From an uncultured Prolixibacteraceae bacterium (GTDB lineage Bacteria > Bacteroidota > Bacteroidia > Bacteroidales > Prolixibacteraceae), in NCBI GenBank assembly GCA_937915865.1, contig CALGIG010000111.1, forward strand, positions 31,907-95,906: DNA of 64,000 nt, read 5' to 3'. Positions 60,491 to 64,000 of this stretch are shown in pieces (the first letter of the stretch is position 1; the number at the start of each line of letters is the position of its first letter). Under the pieces are notes generated by a model, which was not told the DNA's origin, did not search any database, and worked only from the letters and a program-made list of their open reading frames with translations. A program made the translations under genes and the position numbers.

Positions 60491-63400
60491 ATGAGAAAAA
60501 ATCACATTTCTGCAATTTTCGGGATTATATTACTGATTGCACTTGTCTGGGCCTGCACACCCAAACAACCAAAAGAAGGCATTTATTCGTCGGCAGAGCT
60601 GAAAAAATTGTTTACCGATCCGCCGTCGGAATACCGGAGCGCCCCACTTTGGGACTGGAACGAGCAAATCTCGGAAGAAGGCATCGACTTCCAGATGAAA
60701 GAATTTAAAAAAGCAGGAATTGGTGGTGTGTTTGTACATCCGCGCCCGGGCCTGCTTACCGAATACCTTTCCAACGACTGGTTTCACCTGTTCGATTATA
60801 CCGTTCAGAAGGGGAAAGAACTCGGCATGAAAGTGTGGATTTACGACGAAAACTCATACCCATCGGGTTTTGCAGGCGGTCATGTTCCGGCTGAAATGCC
60901 CGATTCGTACAAACATGGTTCAGGCTTGAATTATGAAGTGCAGGACAAACTTAATGTTCAGCTATCAGACACCATTGCTGTGATCCTGAAAAAGACCGAT
61001 TCAGGATACATCGACATCACTTCGTCGGCTCAGCAGGAAATGGGAAAAGAAGGATCGTATTCTATTTTCAGGAAAAGCTACCCGCCTAAATCGCCATGGT
61101 ACGGCGGATTTTCGTATGTCGACCTGATTTACAAGGGCGTGACTGAAAAGTTCATCGACATTACCATGAAACGCGGCTACGAGAAAAATCAGGCTGACTT
61201 TGGTAAAACCTTGTCCGGAATTTTTACCGATGAGCCAAACCTTAGGGCAACCAGCGCCAAAGGCATGATGATACGTTGGACACCCGATTTATGGGATGCC
61301 TTTCAACAGCGCTGGGGCTATGATTTGCGCCCCAACCTTGTATCGTTGATTGATGAAAGCGGTAACTGGAAAAAAGTCCGTCATGATTATTATGAGTTGT
61401 TGCTCGAACTGTTTATCGACCGATGGGCAAAACCCTGGAATGCCTATTGTACTGAAAAGAATCTGGCATGGACAGGCCATTACTGGGAACACGGATGGCC
61501 CGAGCCAACCGAAGGTTTCGATGAACAAGCCATGTACATTTACCATCAGCAACCGGGTGTTGACATGCTTGGAAACCGGCTCGACACTGCCGGATTAGGC
61601 GGACAGTTTGGAAACGAACGTGCCGTCCGCGAGTTGCGAAGCGCTGCCAATCAGGCCGGGCGCTGCCGTACGCTAAGCGAAACCTATGGAGGAGGAGGCT
61701 GGCAAATGACTTTCGAAACACAGAAACGGCTCGTCGACTGGGAAGTGGTGATGGGCGTCAACTTTGTGAACCAACACTTGTCGTATTATTCACTTAATGG
61801 CGTACGCAAGTTCGATTACCCTCCTTCGTTTTCGTATCACGAACCCTGGTGGAATGATTATAAGTTGATGGGCGACTACATTGGCCGCATTTCGATGGCC
61901 ATGTCGGCTGGCGAACAGATTAACCAAACTTTGGTATTGCAACCAAATACCACTGCCTGGATGTATTTTACCCGAAAAGAAAAAAAACCTGAAATCGACA
62001 AAATCCGAGATAGCTTCAAACATTTTGTTTACCTGATGGAGCAACGGCATCTGGAATACGATCTGGGTTCGGAAAATGTGCTGAAGACTCTTGGTAGTGT
62101 CAGCGGCAAAAAGTTAAAGGTTGGCCAGCGTGATTATACTCTGGTGGTTATTCCGGCTGAAATGGAGAACATTGATAAAAATACCTTTGGGTTGCTGAAA
62201 GACTATTTGGCGAATGGTGGCAAAGTGCTGTCGTTCAGGAAAGATATTCCATTGCTCGATGGCGAAGTTTCATCAATTGTGAATGAACTGATTAGTAAGT
62301 CGGGCGAAAACTGGACAGTTGCACAAAACCTGACTGATGTTTCTGCATTGAACCTGTTGCGAACAGGGGCTTTTGCGATGAACGACCTGAGTAAAAACGG
62401 GATGTTGTATCACCAACGCCGTGTATTGGATGATGGGCAGGTGCTGTTTGTTGTCAATTCACATCCGGTGAAGAAAGCTGCTGCTGAAATTTCGCTGGAA
62501 GGCAAATCAGTTTCGATGATTGATCTGGTTTCAGGAAAAGCTTACCGTTATCCTGCCAAGGCCAGCGGCGGAAAAGTTATGCTGACAGTTGAACTGGAGC
62601 CTGCCGGCAGCGCTTTGTTTGTGGTGAATAATTCGGAAACAACTGAACAGGAATTTGTGCCGGTTTCAGGAGAAGAAACTCCGGTTCAGGCAACAGGTAC
62701 AATAACTGCAAAACGCGAGTCGGACAACATTCTGATGGTGAATTATCTCGATTTGAAAACGGCCAAAACCAACAAAAAAGATGTGTATTTTATGAATGCA
62801 CTGATTGGCCTTTTCAACGAAAACGGCGTGGAAATGGGCAATCCGTGGCAGCACAAAATTCAGTATAAAAAGACTTATCTGGAACTCGACAAGCAGTTCA
62901 AATCCAATTCGTGGTTCGAAGCCAGTTATCATTTCAGTATAAAGCCGGGTTTGAAACTTGAAGCGATGAAAGCCATCCGCGCGGTGGTTGAACGGCCCGA
63001 AATGTGGAAAGTGCTGATTAATGGTCACGAAGTTTCGCCGATAGCCAATACCTACTGGATCGAGAAGAAATTTCCTCAATATGCCGTTGGCGAATACCTG
63101 AAAACCGGAGATAATACACTTGTGATTAAAGCGCCGCGTATGAATATTTTAGCCGAAGTGACCCCGATTTACCTGTTGGGCGATTTCCTTGTAAAACCTG
63201 TCTCGCGCGGTTGGGAAATTACTGGTGGCGATTTCAATTCGATGGGCTTGTGGCGTGGGCTGGGGCTACCATTCTATTCGCAAAAGGTGGCTTACTCGCA
63301 AAACTACAAGGTGAATAAGGCTGATGGCAAGGCATTTAAAGTGAAGTTGGGCCAATGGAAGGGCACAGTTGCAGAAGTGATGGTAAATGGGCAACAAGCA

Positions 63401-63649
63401 GGGCTCATTGCCTGGCAACCTTTCGAACTTGATGTTACTGCCTTATTGAAAGATGGTGACAATGAGATAACAGTAAAAGTAGTTGGTAATCTTAAAAATA
63501 CGTTCGGCTATTTTTATAAACCTGCCGATAAATGGATTTATGGACCGCATGAGTGGAACTACGCGCCTGAAAGACTCCTTTCAGGCTCCGAATATATTCT
63601 GGAAGATTTGGGCCTGACGGAGCCATTTAGTTTGGTGGTGGTGAAATAA
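60491..63649 (+). CDS. GH106-like glycoside hydrolase, lipoprotein
   Basis: A 1052-residue enzyme with a lipoprotein signal (IILLIALVWAC, Cys22 or so), so probably membrane-anchored, unlike its relative at 53965. The barrel start (PPSEYRSAPLWDWNEQISEEGIDFQMKEFKKAGIGGVFVHPRPGL, then VWIYDENSYPSGFAGGHVP) and ENPDEPNL-like ITFTDEPNLRATS, WTGHYWEHGWPEP and ETYGGGGWQMTFE are typical of large GH106/GH-like proteins. Two C-terminal GH2-type sugar-binding sandwiches follow (WKVLINGHEVSPIANTYW; AEVMVNGQQAGLIAWQPFELDVTALL). Substrate is inferred only; alpha-L-rhamnose is plausible. Confidence 0.85.
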   Translation: MRKNHISAIFGIILLIALVWACTPKQPKEGIYSSAELKKLFTDPPSEYRSAPLWDWNEQISEEGIDFQMKEFKKAGIGGVFVHPRPGLLTEYLSNDWFHLFDYTVQKGKELGMKVWIYDENSYPSGFAGGHVPAEMPDSYKHGSGLNYEVQDKLNVQLSDTIAVILKKTDSGYIDITSSAQQEMGKEGSYSIFRKSYPPKSPWYGGFSYVDLIYKGVTEKFIDITMKRGYEKNQADFGKTLSGIFTDEPNLRATSAKGMMIRWTPDLWDAFQQRWGYDLRPNLVSLIDESGNWKKVRHDYYELLLELFIDRWAKPWNAYCTEKNLAWTGHYWEHGWPEPTEGFDEQAMYIYHQQPGVDMLGNRLDTAGLGGQFGNERAVRELRSAANQAGRCRTLSETYGGGGWQMTFETQKRLVDWEVVMGVNFVNQHLSYYSLNGVRKFDYPPSFSYHEPWWNDYKLMGDYIGRISMAMSAGEQINQTLVLQPNTTAWMYFTRKEKKPEIDKIRDSFKHFVYLMEQRHLEYDLGSENVLKTLGSVSGKKLKVGQRDYTLVVIPAEMENIDKNTFGLLKDYLANGGKVLSFRKDIPLLDGEVSSIVNELISKSGENWTVAQNLTDVSALNLLRTGAFAMNDLSKNGMLYHQRRVLDDGQVLFVVNSHPVKKAAAEISLEGKSVSMIDLVSGKAYRYPAKASGGKVMLTVELEPAGSALFVVNNSETTEQEFVPVSGEETPVQATGTITAKRESDNILMVNYLDLKTAKTNKKDVYFMNALIGLFNENGVEMGNPWQHKIQYKKTYLELDKQFKSNSWFEASYHFSIKPGLKLEAMKAIRAVVERPEMWKVLINGHEVSPIANTYWIEKKFPQYAVGEYLKTGDNTLVIKAPRMNILAEVTPIYLLGDFLVKPVSRGWEITGGDFNSMGLWRGLGLPFYSQKVAYSQNYKVNKADGKAFKVKLGQWKGTVAEVMVNGQQAGLIAWQPFELDVTALLKDGDNEITVKVVGNLKNTFGYFYKPADKWIYGPHEWNYAPERLLSGSEYILEDLGLTEPFSLVVVK

Positions 63650-63686
63650 GAAAATAAATCAATCAATTCGTTTGCAATTTTTGTTA

Positions 63687-63722
63687 GTCAGGGTTTCACT
63701 TTAAGTGAAGCCCTGACTTTGT
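63687..63722 (+). terminator. Terminator after the second GH106-like gene
   Basis: GTCAGGGTTTCACTT pairs with AAGTGAAGCCCTGAC (one bulge/mismatch), followed by TTTGTTT. Confidence 0.8.
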
Positions 63723-63730
63723 TTAGGAAT

Positions 63731-63857
63731 AGCCTCCACCGGACCCCTCTCCGGTGGAGATGGGAGTAGCGCAGTGGTTCGCGAAAGTTTGGCAATTAAA
63801 TCGAAAATATTGTGAGTTTATGCGGACTAAAGTCCCCCGATTGGGGGATTAGGGGGT
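63731..63857. repeat. Composite intergenic repeat, copy D
   Basis: Left end AGCCTCCACCGGACCCCTC with hairpin CTCCGGTGGAG; middle GAAAATATTGTGAGTTTATGC; right end CCCCCGATTGGGGGATTAGGGGGT. Confidence 0.8.
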
Positions 63858-63895
63858 AAGAGTAAATTAATTATCTTTCGATCGAATAGGCCAAA

Positions 63896-64000
63896 AGCCT
63901 CACCCCCAACCCCTCTCCGGTGGAGATGGGAGTAGTGCAGTGGTACGCGAAAGTTTGGCAATTAAATCGAAAATATTGTGAGTTTATGCGGACTAAAGTC
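63896..64000. repeat. Composite intergenic repeat, copy E (cut by window end)
   Basis: Left end AGCCTCACCCCCAACCCCTC. Bases 63910-64000 match 63744-63834 at 89 of 91 positions by eye, so these two copies are recent duplicates. Confidence 0.85.

Larger units (their letters stand above)
63650..64000. other. Repeat-filled end of window
   Basis: No gene. After a possible terminator (63687-63720), two copies of the composite repeat occupy 63731-63857 and 63896-64000. Confidence 0.75.

Noticed and set aside
57210..64000. CRISPR array
   Set aside because: Repeats are over 100 bp, irregularly spaced by whole genes, and there is no spacer pattern or cas gene.

Overview
This 64 kb window comes from a Bacteroidota chromosome. 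The best guess is Bacteroidales/Marinilabiliales, something like Prolixibacteraceae. The evidence is moderately AT-rich DNA, several promoters carrying the Bacteroidota -7 box TAnnTTTG, a type IX secretion plug (DUF5103) homologue, a short-form AMP nucleosidase, DUF3109 and TIGR02757 proteins, an LruC-domain lipoprotein, and a glycan-degradation cluster rich in GH78/GH106/GH127 enzymes. I see no rRNA, tRNA, CRISPR array, transposase, phage gene or replication origin.

Layout. 1-6.8 kb: a cut-off TPR protein, a TIGR02757 protein, a LolD-like ATPase next to an elongated TatA-like protein, the T9SS plug homologue and an orphan membrane PAS histidine kinase. 6.9-26.6 kb is mostly housekeeping: pruA, a DivIC/FtsB-like protein, YqgE, a class IV aminotransferase-like protein with no visible PLP lysine, a minimal rhomboid protease, holA, AMP nucleosidase, a solitary HsdR_N nuclease-fold protein, a SulP transporter, recR with a GT2 fusion protein and a GNAT, a large hybrid kinase, an acyl-CoA ligase, an HD hydrolase, a VOC protein, a DUF3109 protein and gpmI. 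26.6-31.2 kb: an LruC lipoprotein behind 29-bp tandem repeats, a DUF2293 protein and rlmF.

31.3-38.7 kb holds the most system-like locus. It encodes TetR, a periplasmic LolA-like protein, two FtsX-like permeases, an ATPase, a CAP-domain protein and an outer-membrane beta-barrel, all on the minus strand, with a four-helix-bundle (S23/IVP) gene and repeat elements wedged in. Together these parts could form an inner-membrane-to-outer-membrane export or sorting machine for a hydrophobic or lipidated cargo, repressed by TetR. The function is inferred. 38.7-46.5 kb: rsgA, a small membrane protein, a lipoprotein, a third orphan PAS kinase, an MFS transporter, a DUF5009 acyltransferase-like protein and a creatininase-family protein.

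46.6-63.7 kb is a glycan-utilisation cluster: an RR-signal Gfo/Idh/MocA oxidoreductase, GH127, an AraC regulator, GH78, a GH106-like enzyme, a GH99-like enzyme, an L-fucose/L-arabinose isomerase-family protein and a second GH106-like enzyme. It points to a rhamnose- and arabinofuranose-containing polysaccharide such as a pectic side chain. No SusC/SusD pair lies inside the window.

The most striking structure outside genes is a family of roughly 120-155 bp composite repeats with C-rich terminal inverted repeats. Copies sit in successive gaps of the 57-64 kb cluster, and relatives lie near 37.1 and 44.5 kb. One copy has been split by a second, unrelated palindromic element that also occurs at 23.1 kb in the opposite orientation. 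Some predicted starts (34433, 35737, 37058) are artefacts of repeats read as protein and are corrected here.
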